Origin: Pseudomonas koreensis
Lineage (GTDB): Bacteria > Pseudomonadota > Gammaproteobacteria > Pseudomonadales > Pseudomonadaceae
DNA length: 64,000 nucleotides
Assembly: GCF_025447595.1 (NCBI RefSeq)
Contig: NZ_JAOEJU010000007.1
Coordinates: forward strand, 124,001-188,000
Direction: 5' to 3'
In this document: piece by piece, positions 7,403 to 15,482 of the stretch
Layout: the number at the start of each line of letters is the position of its first letter
Numbering within the stretch: the first letter of the stretch is position 1
Notes under the pieces: model-generated
What the model was told of the DNA's origin: nothing
The model's input: only the letters and a program-made list of their open reading frames with translations
Database searches by the model: none
Translations under genes and position numbers: made by a program

Positions 7403-8818
7403 TTAAATCAATGTTTCGATCCGCAGCGAATTAGTCGACCCCGGCTGCCCGAACGGCACACCCGCGGTGATCAGCAACGTATCGCCACGCTCGGCCATTC
7501 CTTGAGCCTGAGCGATTTCCAGCGCGGTCGAGCACACTTCATCCACCTGACGCAGGCGATCATTGACCACCGAGTGAATGCCCCACGCCACACTCAAGCG
7601 TCGAGCGGTCTGCAGGTTCGGCGTCAGGTTGAGGATCGGCGCCTTCGGCCGCTCCCGCGCCGCACGCAGACTCGATGCGCCGGACTCGCTGTAGTTGACC
7701 AGCACCGCCACCGGCAGCACGTTGCTGATCCGGCGGATCGCGCAGCTGATCGCATCGGACACGGTCGCTTCGGCTTTCGGCCGGCTGACGTCGAGTTGGG
7801 TCTGGTAGTCCGGGCCGTTCTCCACCTGGCGAATGATCTTGCTCATCATCTGCACGGCTTCCAGCGGGTATTCGCCGGACGCGGTTTCTGCCGACAGCAT
7901 CACTGCATCGGCGCCTTCGGCCACGGCGTTGGCAACGTCAGTGACTTCGGCGCGGGTCGGCGCCGGGGAGAAGCGCATCGACTCGAGCATCTGCGTCGCC
8001 ACCACCACCGGTTTGCCGAGCTGACGGCAGGTGGTGATGATGTTTTTCTGGATCTGCGGCACGCTCTCGGCCGGTACTTCCACGCCCAGGTCGCCGCGGG
8101 CAACCATGATTGCGTCGCTCAGTTCGGCGATCTCGCGCAGTTGCTCGACGGCCGACGGCTTCTCGATTTTCGCCATCAGGAATGCCTTGTCGCCGATGAG
8201 TTCGCGAGCCTCGATGATGTCTTGCGGACGCTGCACGAACGACAGCGCGACCCAGTCCACACCCAGTTCCAGACCGAAGCTCAGGTCGCGACGATCCTTG
8301 GTGGTCAGAGGGCTCAGGTCGAGCACCGCTTGCGGCACGTTCACGCCTTTGCGATCCGACAGCTCGCCGCCGTTGAGCACGGTGGTGTCGATCGCGTCGG
8401 AGTATTTGGTGACGACCCGCAGACGCAGTTTGCCGTCATCCAGCAGCAAATCCATCCCGGCTTCCAGCGCGGCGATGATCTCCGGGTGCGGCAGGTTCAC
8501 ACGGCGTTCGTCGCCCGGCGTGGCGTCCAGATCGAGGCGGAAGGCCTGACCGCGATGCAACTGAACCTTGCCGTCCGCGAACTTGCCGACCCGCAGTTTC
8601 GGCCCTTGCAGGTCCATCAGGATGCCGAGCGGGTAGTTGAGCTGGCGCTCGACTTCGCGGATCCACTGATAGCGCTTGGCGTGGTCGGCGTGATCGCCGT
8701 GGCTGAAGTTGAGTCGGAAGATATTGACCCCGGCCTCGACCAGCTCGCGGATGTCTTCGATGCCGTCGACGGCAGGCCCGAGGGTGGCGAGGATTTTGAC
8801 CTTTTTATCAGGCGTCAT
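7403..8818 (-). CDS. pyk: Pyruvate kinase
   Basis: A 471-residue pyruvate kinase, which converts phosphoenolpyruvate and ADP to pyruvate and ATP in the cytoplasm. Visible motifs are KILATLGPA at the N-terminus, FRLNFSHGDHADH, the active-site signature FLMAKIEKPSAVEQL with the catalytic Lys and Glu, DAIMVARGDLGVEVP, and VATQMLESM. It is the last gene of the glyoxylate operon: its ATG overlaps the stop of the glycerate kinase gene in ATGA. This placement suggests it finishes the glyoxylate-to-pyruvate route rather than general glycolysis; pseudomonads usually have a second pyruvate kinase elsewhere. Confidence 0.96.
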   Translation of the reverse strand: MTPDKKVKILATLGPAVDGIEDIRELVEAGVNIFRLNFSHGDHADHAKRYQWIREVERQLNYPLGILMDLQGPKLRVGKFADGKVQLHRGQAFRLDLDATPGDERRVNLPHPEIIAALEAGMDLLLDDGKLRLRVVTKYSDAIDTTVLNGGELSDRKGVNVPQAVLDLSPLTTKDRRDLSFGLELGVDWVALSFVQRPQDIIEARELIGDKAFLMAKIEKPSAVEQLREIAELSDAIMVARGDLGVEVPAESVPQIQKNIITTCRQLGKPVVVATQMLESMRFSPAPTRAEVTDVANAVAEGADAVMLSAETASGEYPLEAVQMMSKIIRQVENGPDYQTQLDVSRPKAEATVSDAISCAIRRISNVLPVAVLVNYSESGASSLRAARERPKAPILNLTPNLQTARRLSVAWGIHSVVNDRLRQVDEVCSTALEIAQAQGMAERGDTLLITAGVPFGQPGSTNSLRIETLI

Positions 8819-10089
8819 GATTTAGAGCTCTCGAGGATCAGGATGGCGCGGAAGTCGTTGACGTTGGTGCGGGTCGGCTCGGTGACGATCAGCGCATCGA
8901 GCGCCGCGAAGTAGCCGTAGCCGTTGTTGTTATCCAGCTCGTCGCTGGCGCTGAGGCCCAGGGCGGCGGCGCGGGCGTAGCTGTCCGGGGTCATGATCGC
9001 GCCGGCGTTGTCTTCCGAGCCGTCGATGCCGTCGGTGTCACCGGCCAGCGCATAGACGCCGGGCTGGCCCTTGAGGCTGTCGGTGAGGCTGAGAAGGAAT
9101 TCGGCGTTGCGCCCGCCGCGGCCATTGCCGCGCACGGTCACCGTGGTTTCGCCGCCGGAGAGAATCACGCACGGCGCCGCCAGCGGCTGGCCGTGATGAA
9201 TGATCTGGCGCGCGATGCCGGCGTGGACTTTCGCCACTTCACGGGATTCGCCTTCCAGGTCGCCGAGGATCAGCGTGCTGAAACCGGCCTGACGGCATTT
9301 CACCGCTGCCGCATCCAGCGATTGTTGAGGGCGGGCGATCAACTGGAAGTGACTGCGGGCCAGGCTCGGATCGCCGGGTTTGACGGTCTCCGATTCCGGG
9401 CTTTGCAGCCAGGTGCGCACGGAGGCCGGAATCTCGATGCCGTAACGCTTGATGATCGCCAGTGCTTCGGCGCTGGTGCTCGGGTCGGCCACGGTCGGAC
9501 CGGAGGCGATGACCGTGGCGAGGTCGCCCGGTACATCGGAAATCGCGTAGGTATAAACAGTCGCCGGCCAGCAGGCTTTGCCCAGGCGTCCGCCCTTGAT
9601 CGCCGAGAGGTGCTTGCGCACGCAGTTCATCTCGCCGATGGTCGCGCCGGATTTGAGCAGGGCTTTGTTGATCGATTGTTTGTCGGCCAGGGTGATGCCT
9701 TCGGCCGGCAGCGCCAGCAGGGCAGAGCCGCCGCCGGACAACAGGAAGATCACGCGGTCGTCTTCGGTCAGGTTGCTGACCAGTTCCAGCACGCGTTTGG
9801 CCACGGCCAGACCGGCAGCGTCCGGCACCGGGTGCGCGGCTTCGACCACTTCGATTTTTTCGCACGGGGCGCCGTGACCGTAGCGGGTCACCACAAGGCC
9901 CGAGACTTCACCTTCCCAGCAGCGCTCGACCACTTGCGCCATGGCAGCGGCAGCCTTGCCGGCGCCGATGACGATCACGCGACCTGTGCGATCGGCGGGC
10001 AGATGCGCTTCGAGGACCTGGTTCGGATGGGCCGCGTCGATGGCTGTGGCAAACAGCTCGCGCAGCAGTTGTTGCGGATCGACCGACAT
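8815..10089 (-). CDS. ttuD: Glycerate 2-kinase (MOFRL/DUF4147 family), often annotated hydroxypyruvate reductase TtuD
   Basis: A 424-residue enzyme with the glycerate kinase type-2 layout: RVIVIGAGKAAAAMAQVV near residue 40, LLSGGGSALLALP near 120, and the C-terminal MOFRL segment with LSGGETTVTVRGNGRGGRNA and AGDTDGIDGSEDNAGA. The family phosphorylates D-glycerate to 2-phosphoglycerate. The name TtuD (hydroxypyruvate reductase) is historical and does not fit this fold well. It sits between glxR, which supplies glycerate, and pyk, which it overlaps by four bases. That order supports the kinase role. Confidence 0.9.
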   Translation of the reverse strand: MSVDPQQLLRELFATAIDAAHPNQVLEAHLPADRTGRVIVIGAGKAAAAMAQVVERCWEGEVSGLVVTRYGHGAPCEKIEVVEAAHPVPDAAGLAVAKRVLELVSNLTEDDRVIFLLSGGGSALLALPAEGITLADKQSINKALLKSGATIGEMNCVRKHLSAIKGGRLGKACWPATVYTYAISDVPGDLATVIASGPTVADPSTSAEALAIIKRYGIEIPASVRTWLQSPESETVKPGDPSLARSHFQLIARPQQSLDAAAVKCRQAGFSTLILGDLEGESREVAKVHAGIARQIIHHGQPLAAPCVILSGGETTVTVRGNGRGGRNAEFLLSLTDSLKGQPGVYALAGDTDGIDGSEDNAGAIMTPDSYARAAALGLSASDELDNNNGYGYFAALDALIVTEPTRTNVNDFRAILILESSKS

Positions 10090-10135
10090 GGCGGGCTCCC
10101 GGAATTCTTGTTATTCGAAAGGGCGATACAGGTCC

Positions 10136-10225
10136 TGTGGGAGCGAGCTTGCTCGCGAAAGCGGTGGGTCAGTCAATGTCCATGTCGACTGACAGACCCT
10201 CTTCGCGAGCAAGCTCGCTCCCACA
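10136..10225. repeat. REP pair (BIME) between glxR and ttuD
   Basis: TGTGGGAGCGAGCTTGCTCG at 10136 and its inverted copy ending at 10225 face each other with about 40 bases between. Inside the spacer, AGTCAATGTCCATG and CATGTCGACTGAC add a central inverted repeat. It is an intra-operon position, so it may act as an RNA stabiliser or a DNA gyrase or IHF-type site. Confidence 0.9.
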
Positions 10226-10249
10226 GGTTTCAAGCGGCGCAGCAGGGGC

Positions 10250-11143
10250 TTACTTCTTGTCGCGAATCGAGAAGTTGGCCATGTGTTCCAGGCCCTTGAT
10301 CAGCGCCGAGTGGTCCCAGTTGCTGCCACCGATGGCCGCGCAGGTGCTGAACACTTGCTGGGCGTTGGCGGTGTTCGGCAGGTTGATGTTCAGTTCCTTG
10401 GCGCCTTGCAGGGCCAGGTTCAGGTCCTTCTGGTGCAGGCTGATGCGGAAGCCCGGATCGAAGGTGCCTTTGATCATGCGCTCGCCGTGCACTTCGAGGA
10501 TCTTCGAAGAGGCGAAACCGCCCATCAGCGCTTCACGCACCTTGGCTGGATCGGCACCGTTTTTCGAAGCGAACAGCAGGGCTTCGGCGACAGCCTGAAT
10601 GTTCAGGGCAACGATGATCTGGTTCGCGACCTTGGCGGTCTGACCGTCGCCATTGCCGCCGACCAGGGTGATGTTCTTGCCCATGGCCTGGAACAGCGGC
10701 AGTGCGCGTTCGAAGGCATCGGCGTCGCCACCGACCATGATGCTCAGGGTCGCGGCCTTGGCGCCGACTTCACCACCGGACACCGGGGCGTCGAGGTATT
10801 GCGCGCCTTTCTCGTTGATCTTCGCGGCGAAAGCCTTGGTGGCGGTCGGCGAGATCGAGCTCATGTCGATCACCACCTTGCCTTTGCCGATGCCGGCAGC
10901 GACGCCGTCGGCGCGGAACAGCACGTCATCGACCTGCGGGGTATCCGGCACCATGACGATGATGAATTCAGCTTCCTGCGCCACTTCGCGCGGGTTGGCC
11001 AGAGCGACGGCGCCAGCGGCGACCAGGTCGGCAGGGGCAGCGTCGTGGTGCGCCGACAGGAACAGGCTGTGACCGGCTTTCTGCAGGTTCGCCGCCATTG
11101 GGTGGCCCATGATGCCGGTGCCGATGAATCCGATTTTAGCCAT
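10250..11143 (-). CDS. glxR: 2-hydroxy-3-oxopropionate (tartronate semialdehyde) reductase
   Basis: A 297-residue member of the beta-hydroxyacid dehydrogenase family. The Rossmann dinucleotide motif FIGTGIMGHPMAANLQKAGH is at the N-terminus, the substrate-binding segment LDAPVSGGEVGAKAATLSIM near residue 120, and the catalytic-lysine segment GDGQTAKVANQII near 170. It reduces tartronate semialdehyde to D-glycerate with NAD(P)H. It lies third in the gcl operon, with REP pairs on both sides (10136-10225 and 11197-11286). Confidence 0.95.
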   Translation of the reverse strand: MAKIGFIGTGIMGHPMAANLQKAGHSLFLSAHHDAAPADLVAAGAVALANPREVAQEAEFIIVMVPDTPQVDDVLFRADGVAAGIGKGKVVIDMSSISPTATKAFAAKINEKGAQYLDAPVSGGEVGAKAATLSIMVGGDADAFERALPLFQAMGKNITLVGGNGDGQTAKVANQIIVALNIQAVAEALLFASKNGADPAKVREALMGGFASSKILEVHGERMIKGTFDPGFRISLHQKDLNLALQGAKELNINLPNTANAQQVFSTCAAIGGSNWDHSALIKGLEHMANFSIRDKK

Positions 11144-11196
11144 GAGAAAATCCTCTTGTTTTTGTCTTGCTCAAGCAAATAGGGGAGTGCTTTTTT

Positions 11197-11286
11197 TGTG
11201 GGAGCGAGCTTGCTCGCGATGGGGCTATGACATTCAACAGCGATGTCGACTGTCCCTCCGCTATCGCGAGCAAGCTCGCTCCCACA
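11197..11286. repeat. REP pair (BIME) between hyi and glxR
   Basis: Two inverted REP units, one starting at 11197 (TGTGGGAGCGAGCTTGCTCG) and the inverse ending at 11286, with about 40 bases between. The spacing and orientation match the neighbouring pairs. Confidence 0.9.
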
Positions 11287-11296
11287 GGGATCTGAA

Positions 11297-12079
11297 TCAG
11301 ATTGCGTTATGGGTCTTCAGCCAGCCGAGACCCGCTTCAGTGGTGGTCAGCGGTTTGTATTCGCAGCCGACCCAGCCCTGATAACCGATGCGATCGAGGT
11401 GTTCGAACAGGAAGCGGTAGTTGATCTCGCCAGTGCCCGGCTCGTTGCGGCCCGGGTTGTCGGCCAGCTGCACATGGTTGATCTCGGCCAGGTGCGATTG
11501 CAGGGTGCGGGCCAGATCGCCTTCCATGATTTGCATGTGATAGATGTCGTATTGCAGGAACAGGTTGGCGCTGCCGACCTGCTCGCGAATCGACAGGGCC
11601 TGCGCCGTGTTGTTCAGGTAGAAGCCCGGGATGTCGCGGGTGTTGATCGCTTCCATCACCAGTTTGATGCCGACGGCTTGCAGCTTGTCGGCGGCGTACT
11701 TGAGGTTGGCGACGAAGGTCTTTTCAACAGTGGCATCGTCCACGCCCTGCGGACGGATACCGGCCAGGCAGTTGACCTGGGTGTTGCCCAGAACCTGTGC
11801 GTAAGCGATGGCCAGATCGACCCCGGCGCGGAACTCTTCGACCCGGTCCGGCAGGCACGCGATACCGCGCTCGCCCTTGGCCCAGTCACCGGCCGGCAGG
11901 TTGAACAGCACTTGGGTCAGACCGTTGGCGTCGAGTTTGGCCTTGATTTCGGCGGAGCTGAAATCGTACGGGAACAGGTACTCGACACCGCTGAAGCCAG
12001 CCTTGGCGGCGGCGTCGAAACGGGCAAGGAAATCCTGTTCGGTGAACAGCATGGACAGGTTGGCTGCGAAACGCGGCAT
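11297..12079 (-). CDS. hyi: Hydroxypyruvate isomerase
   Basis: A 260-residue TIM-barrel protein of the AP-endonuclease-2-like sugar isomerase superfamily. It has MPRFAANLSMLFTEQDFLAR at the start, VKLVMEAINTRDIPGFYL-like metal-site residues in the middle (the Glu of MEAIN), QYDIYHMQIMEGDL (Asp/His metal ligands) and GCEYKP near the end. It interconverts hydroxypyruvate and tartronate semialdehyde. It is second in the glyoxylate operon, directly after gcl. Confidence 0.94.
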   Translation of the reverse strand: MPRFAANLSMLFTEQDFLARFDAAAKAGFSGVEYLFPYDFSSAEIKAKLDANGLTQVLFNLPAGDWAKGERGIACLPDRVEEFRAGVDLAIAYAQVLGNTQVNCLAGIRPQGVDDATVEKTFVANLKYAADKLQAVGIKLVMEAINTRDIPGFYLNNTAQALSIREQVGSANLFLQYDIYHMQIMEGDLARTLQSHLAEINHVQLADNPGRNEPGTGEINYRFLFEHLDRIGYQGWVGCEYKPLTTTEAGLGWLKTHNAI

Positions 12080-12109
12080 GGTGGTCTCCCGTAAATTTGT
12101 GCAGGCCCT

Positions 12110-12199
12110 TGTGGGAGCTAGCCTGCTGGCGATGACGGTGTGTCAGGCAACATCAATGTTGAATGTACAGGCCTCATCGCGAGCAGGCTCGCTCCCACA
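12110..12199. repeat. REP pair (BIME) between gcl and hyi
   Basis: A slightly degenerate unit starts at 12110 (TGTGGGAGCTAGCCTGCTGG) and a canonical inverse unit ends at 12199. It has the same 90-base size as the pairs at 10136 and 11197. Confidence 0.88.
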
Positions 12200-12216
12200 G
12201 GGGTGACGATCAGCAG

Positions 12217-13992
12217 TTAATCGAGCAACGAAATCGCGGTAGGCGCATCGTTGCCGACCAGCGCCAGGTCTTCGAATTCGTTGACGGCGTTGATCTCGGT
12301 CCCCATGGAGATGTTGGTCACACGCTCCAGAATGATCTCGACGATCACCGGCACCTTGAACTCTTCGATCAGCTCTTCGGCCTTGCGCAGGGCAGGGGCG
12401 ATGTCAGCCGGTTCGAACACACGCAGCGCTTTACAGCCAAGGCCTTCGGCGACTGCGACGTGGTCGACACCATAACCGTTGAGTTCCGGCGCGTTCAGGT
12501 TATCGAAGGACAGCTGCACGCAGTAGTCCATATCGAACCCGCGCTGGGCCTGACGGATCAGCCCCAGGTACGAGTTGTTCACCACGACGTGGATGTACGG
12601 CAGTTTGAACTGAGCGCCGACCGCCAGTTCTTCGATCATGAACTGGAAGTCATAGTCCCCCGACAGGGCCACGACTTTACGGTTCGGATCGGCCTTCACC
12701 ACGCCCAGCGCTGCCGGAATGGTCCAGCCCAACGGGCCGGCCTGGCCGCAGTTGATCCAGTGACGCGGCTTGTAGACGTGCAGGAACTGCGCGCCGGCAA
12801 TCTGCGACAGACCAATGGTGCTGACGTAGCAGGTGTCCTTGCCGAACACCTGGTTCATTTCTTCGTAAACGCGCTGCGGCTTGACCGGCACGTTGTCGAA
12901 GTGGGTTTTGCGTTGCAGGCTGGCTTTGCGCTGCTGGCAGTCTTGCAGCCATGCACTGCGGTTTTTCAGCTTGCCGGCGGCTTGCCATTCACGGGCGACT
13001 TCGATGAACACGGTCAGCGCGGCAGCGGCGTCGGAAACGATGCCCAGGTCCGGGGTGAATACGCGGCCGATCTGGGTCGGTTCGATGTCGACGTGAATGA
13101 ACTTGCGGCCCTCGGTGTAAACGTCGACCGAGCCGGTGTGACGGTTCGCCCAACGGTTGCCGACGCCCAGTACCACGTCGGATTTCAGCATCGTGGCGTT
13201 GCCGTAGCGGTGCGAAGTCTGCAGACCGACCATGCCGACCATCAGCGGGTGATCGTCCGGAATGGTGCCCCAGCCCATCAGGGTCGGGATCACTGGAATA
13301 CCGGTCAGTTCGGCGAACTCGACCAGCAGCTCGCTGGCGTCGGCGTTGATGATGCCACCGCCGGCCACCAGCAATGGACGCTCGGCCTGGTCCAGCATCG
13401 CCAGGGCTTTTTCGACTTGCACGCGGGTGGCGCTCGGCTTGGCCAGCGGCAGTGGCTGGTAGGCGTCGATGTCGAATTCGATTTCAGCCATCTGCACGTC
13501 GAACGGCAGGTCGATCAGCACCGGGCCCGGACGGCCGGAACGCATTTCGTAGAAGGCTTTCTGGAAGGCGTAAGGCACCTGGCCCGGCTCCAGAACGGTG
13601 GTCGCCCACTTGGTCACCGGCTTGACGATGCTGGTGATGTCGACGGCCTGGAAGTCTTCCTTGTGCATACGGGCGCGGGGTGCCTGGCCGGTGATGCAGA
13701 GGATCGGGATCGAATCCGCGGAGGCGCTGTACAGACCGGTGACCATGTCGGTACCGGCCGGGCCGGAAGTACCGATGCACACGCCGATGTTGCCGGCCTT
13801 GGTGCGGGTGTAGCCCTCGGCCATGTGCGAGGCGCCTTCAACGTGGCGAGCGAGGACGTGATCGATGCCACCGACTTTCTGCAGGGCGGAGTACAGCGGA
13901 TTGATTGCAGCGCCTGGAATGCCAAAAGCGGTATCAACCCCTTCACGGCGCATCACCAGAACGGCGGCTTCGATTGCTCTCATTTTGCTCAT
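12217..13992 (-). CDS. gcl: Glyoxylate carboligase (tartronate-semialdehyde synthase)
   Basis: A 591-residue thiamine-diphosphate enzyme that joins two glyoxylates to tartronate semialdehyde and CO2. N-terminal PYR domain, central FAD-binding-like domain and C-terminal PP domain are all recognisable ([15 protein letters not shown] and [14 protein letters not shown] flank the ThDP/Mg site). Residue 51 is Val in [14 protein letters not shown], where almost all relatives have the catalytic Glu; this is the diagnostic feature of Gcl. I took the ATG at 13992 ([11 protein letters not shown]) because a further upstream start would add 27 residues unlike the family. First gene of the operon, probably controlled from the TTGTATACAA sites upstream. 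Confidence 0.96.
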   Translation of the reverse strand: MSKMRAIEAAVLVMRREGVDTAFGIPGAAINPLYSALQKVGGIDHVLARHVEGASHMAEGYTRTKAGNIGVCIGTSGPAGTDMVTGLYSASADSIPILCITGQAPRARMHKEDFQAVDITSIVKPVTKWATTVLEPGQVPYAFQKAFYEMRSGRPGPVLIDLPFDVQMAEIEFDIDAYQPLPLAKPSATRVQVEKALAMLDQAERPLLVAGGGIINADASELLVEFAELTGIPVIPTLMGWGTIPDDHPLMVGMVGLQTSHRYGNATMLKSDVVLGVGNRWANRHTGSVDVYTEGRKFIHVDIEPTQIGRVFTPDLGIVSDAAAALTVFIEVAREWQAAGKLKNRSAWLQDCQQRKASLQRKTHFDNVPVKPQRVYEEMNQVFGKDTCYVSTIGLSQIAGAQFLHVYKPRHWINCGQAGPLGWTIPAALGVVKADPNRKVVALSGDYDFQFMIEELAVGAQFKLPYIHVVVNNSYLGLIRQAQRGFDMDYCVQLSFDNLNAPELNGYGVDHVAVAEGLGCKALRVFEPADIAPALRKAEELIEEFKVPVIVEIILERVTNISMGTEINAVNEFEDLALVGNDAPTAISLLD

Positions 13993-14019
13993 GGTTTTGT
14001 GCCTCTTTACGTTTTGTAA

Positions 14020-14029
14020 TTGTATACAA
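14020..14029. promoter_or_regulatory. TTGTATACAA operator half of a divergent control region (gcl-proximal)
   Basis: A perfect 10-bp palindrome 28 bases upstream of the gcl start. An identical copy lies 138 bases away at 14158. Such ATGTATACAT-like palindromes are typical of GntR/FadR-type regulator sites, so a glyoxylate or allantoin responsive repressor is the likely ligand. The regulator is not in the window. Confidence 0.6.
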
Positions 14030-14157
14030 GTGGCTTTGCGCAGAGTGTATTCACGGCGGACGGCGCAGGTCAATCCATTTTCTCAAGCGGCTGTTTCATT
14101 CGTCGGAAGCCTGTTCTGCTGTGGCTTTTCGTCGCATGCAGCGCTTTTCGAGAATTA

Positions 14158-14167
14158 TTGTATACAA
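14158..14167. promoter_or_regulatory. TTGTATACAA operator half of a divergent control region (hbpS-proximal)
   Basis: The second exact copy of the palindrome, 93 bases before the HbpS-like gene. The flanks are AT-rich on both sides (AATTAT on the left, AAAATAAT on the right), giving a longer imperfect dyad. Two identical sites in one divergent gap suggest cooperative binding or looping that controls both genes. Confidence 0.6.
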
Positions 14168-14237
14168 AAAAATAATTCATTGTGTTCTATTTGTTGCATC
14201 GGGCTGCGGCAGAAAAGCGCAGCCCAACGACTTTCCC

Positions 14238-14245
14238 AATAACAA
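14238..14245 (+). promoter_or_regulatory. Candidate Hfq/Crc catabolite-repression site
   Basis: AATAACAA fits the AAnAAnAA motif bound by Hfq-Crc on pseudomonad mRNAs. It lies just upstream of the GAGG ribosome-binding site of the HbpS-like gene, where binding would block translation. The match is short, so this is only a candidate. Confidence 0.35.
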
Positions 14246-14260
14246 AATGAGGACGGCACC

Positions 14261-14701
14261 ATGAGCGCTTTAACCTTGAAAGTCGCAGTCAAGCTGGTCA
14301 ACGAAGCCATCAGCGCAGGGCGGGCCATCTCCGCTGCGCCGCTGACCATCGCGGTACTGGATACCGGCGGCCATCTGGTCACCTTGCAACGCGAAGACGG
14401 CGCCAGCCTGCTGCGCCCGAACATCGCCATCGGCAAAGCCTGGGGCGCCATCGCCCTGGGCAAGGGCTCACGCCTGCTGGCGCTGGACGCGCAACAACGC
14501 CCGGCGTTCATCGCCGCCCTCAACAGCATGGGGCAGGGCAGCGTCGTGCCGGCACCGGGTGGTGTGTTGATTCGTGATCAGGCGGGGAACGTGCTGGGTG
14601 CGATCGGCATCAGCGGCGATCTGTCGGACATCGATGAGCAGGTGGCAATCAAGGCCGTGGAGGCCCTGGACCTGCGGGCGGATGCGGGGGTGGCTGCGTG
14701 A
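14261..14701 (+). CDS. HbpS/GlcG-family protein divergent from gcl
   Basis: A 146-residue protein of the GlcG/HbpS (DUF336) family. Typical elements are ISAAPLTIAVLDTGGHLVTL, GASLLRPNIAIGKAWGAIAL near the middle, and the glycine-rich VPAPGGVLIRD and GAIGISGD. Members are found next to glycolate and glyoxylate genes and some bind haem or cobalamin. No enzymatic function is established for this one. Its divergent position across the twin TTGTATACAA sites suggests co-induction with gcl. Confidence 0.85.
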   Translation: MSALTLKVAVKLVNEAISAGRAISAAPLTIAVLDTGGHLVTLQREDGASLLRPNIAIGKAWGAIALGKGSRLLALDAQQRPAFIAALNSMGQGSVVPAPGGVLIRDQAGNVLGAIGISGDLSDIDEQVAIKAVEALDLRADAGVAA

Positions 14702-14793
14702 TTTGCGGCGATTGAACTGACGCCATTGCTGGCTGGCTCGCTCCCCACTGATTCGAAGTGTCGGACACAAAATGTCTAACACAGCAAGCCCAC

Positions 14794-14819
14794 TGTGGGA
14801 GCGAGCTTGCTCGCGAAGG
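14794..14819 (+). repeat. REP unit upstream of the RAYT gene
   Basis: TGTGGGAGCGAGCTTGCTCG followed by CGAAGG, a canonical unit. A degraded inverse unit (GGCTGGCTCGCTCCCCAC) is visible at 14730-14747, so this was probably once a pair. It marks the left border of the transposase gene. Confidence 0.85.
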
Positions 14820-14911
14820 CGATTCAACAGACACATCCTGCCAAAGTCATCCGCAGTCTAATTCTGTTCGCGGATCTAACCTTTCAAATCTTCTATTGAA
14901 AGGGCAACGGA

Positions 14912-15376
14912 ATGCCAAAATCATCAGCTTCACATCGACTGCGCTTGGGGCGTTATGACGAGCCCAATCGCATTTATCTGCTGACTGCCAATACGTTGAA
15001 ACGTGCTCCTGTTTTCAGGGACTACATGTTGGGACGATTGGTCGCCGATCAGTTTCAACGTGCTCAGGAGCAAGGCTTGGTTGATTCATTAGCCTGGGCG
15101 GTCATGCCTGATCACCTGCACTGGTTGATCAATCTGAAGCAGGGATCGTTCCGTGAGCTAATGCAGAAAACCAAGTCCTTGAGTGCGCGGGCTGTGAATC
15201 TAAGCGCCGGGAGAAGCGGAAGTATTTGGCAGCCCGGGTTTCATGATCATGCGCTGCGGCGGGACGAGGATTTGGTGAAAATGGCGCGGTATGTGGTGGC
15301 CAACCCATTGCGGGCCGGTTTGGTGAAAAAGCTGGCTCAGTACCCGTTGTGGGATGCGGTCTGGGCCTGTCGGTAA
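14912..15376 (+). CDS. rayT: REP-associated tyrosine transposase (RAYT)
   Basis: A 154-residue Y1-type HUH nuclease of the TnpA-REP family. The two-histidine metal motif is in AVMPDHLHWLINL (about residues 68-80), and the catalytic tyrosine segment is MARYVVANPLRAGLV (about 129-143). It begins with RLRLGRYDEPNRIYLLTANT, a usual RAYT opening. These enzymes cut REP sequences in single-stranded DNA and are thought to spread them. REP units flank it on both sides (14794-14819 and 15392-15468), the arrangement known as REPtron. The gene appears intact. Confidence 0.93.
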   Translation: MPKSSASHRLRLGRYDEPNRIYLLTANTLKRAPVFRDYMLGRLVADQFQRAQEQGLVDSLAWAVMPDHLHWLINLKQGSFRELMQKTKSLSARAVNLSAGRSGSIWQPGFHDHALRRDEDLVKMARYVVANPLRAGLVKKLAQYPLWDAVWACR

Positions 15377-15391
15377 GACTGAGTCGCCCCG

Positions 15392-15468
15392 TTCGCGAGC
15401 AAGCTCGCTCCCACAGAAGATTTGTGAACGCCACAGATCCAGTGTGGGAGCGAGCTTGCTCGCGAAGG
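15392..15468. repeat. REP pair (BIME) downstream of the RAYT gene
   Basis: An inverted unit at 15392-15415 (TTCGCGAGCAAGCTCGCTCC) and a direct unit at 15443-15468. The orientation is tail-to-tail, opposite to the other pairs, and matches the unit left of the transposase gene. Confidence 0.9.
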
Positions 15469-15482
15469 GGCACCGCAGTCTT

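Noticed and set aside
12163..14019. Plus-strand frame of about 618 codons opposite gcl
   Set aside because: gcl is certain on the other strand, and the frame begins inside a REP element.
14728..14748. REP unit left of 14794
   Set aside because: Only a degraded remnant (GGCTGGCTCGCTCCCCAC); the stem is broken, so I did not list it as a unit.
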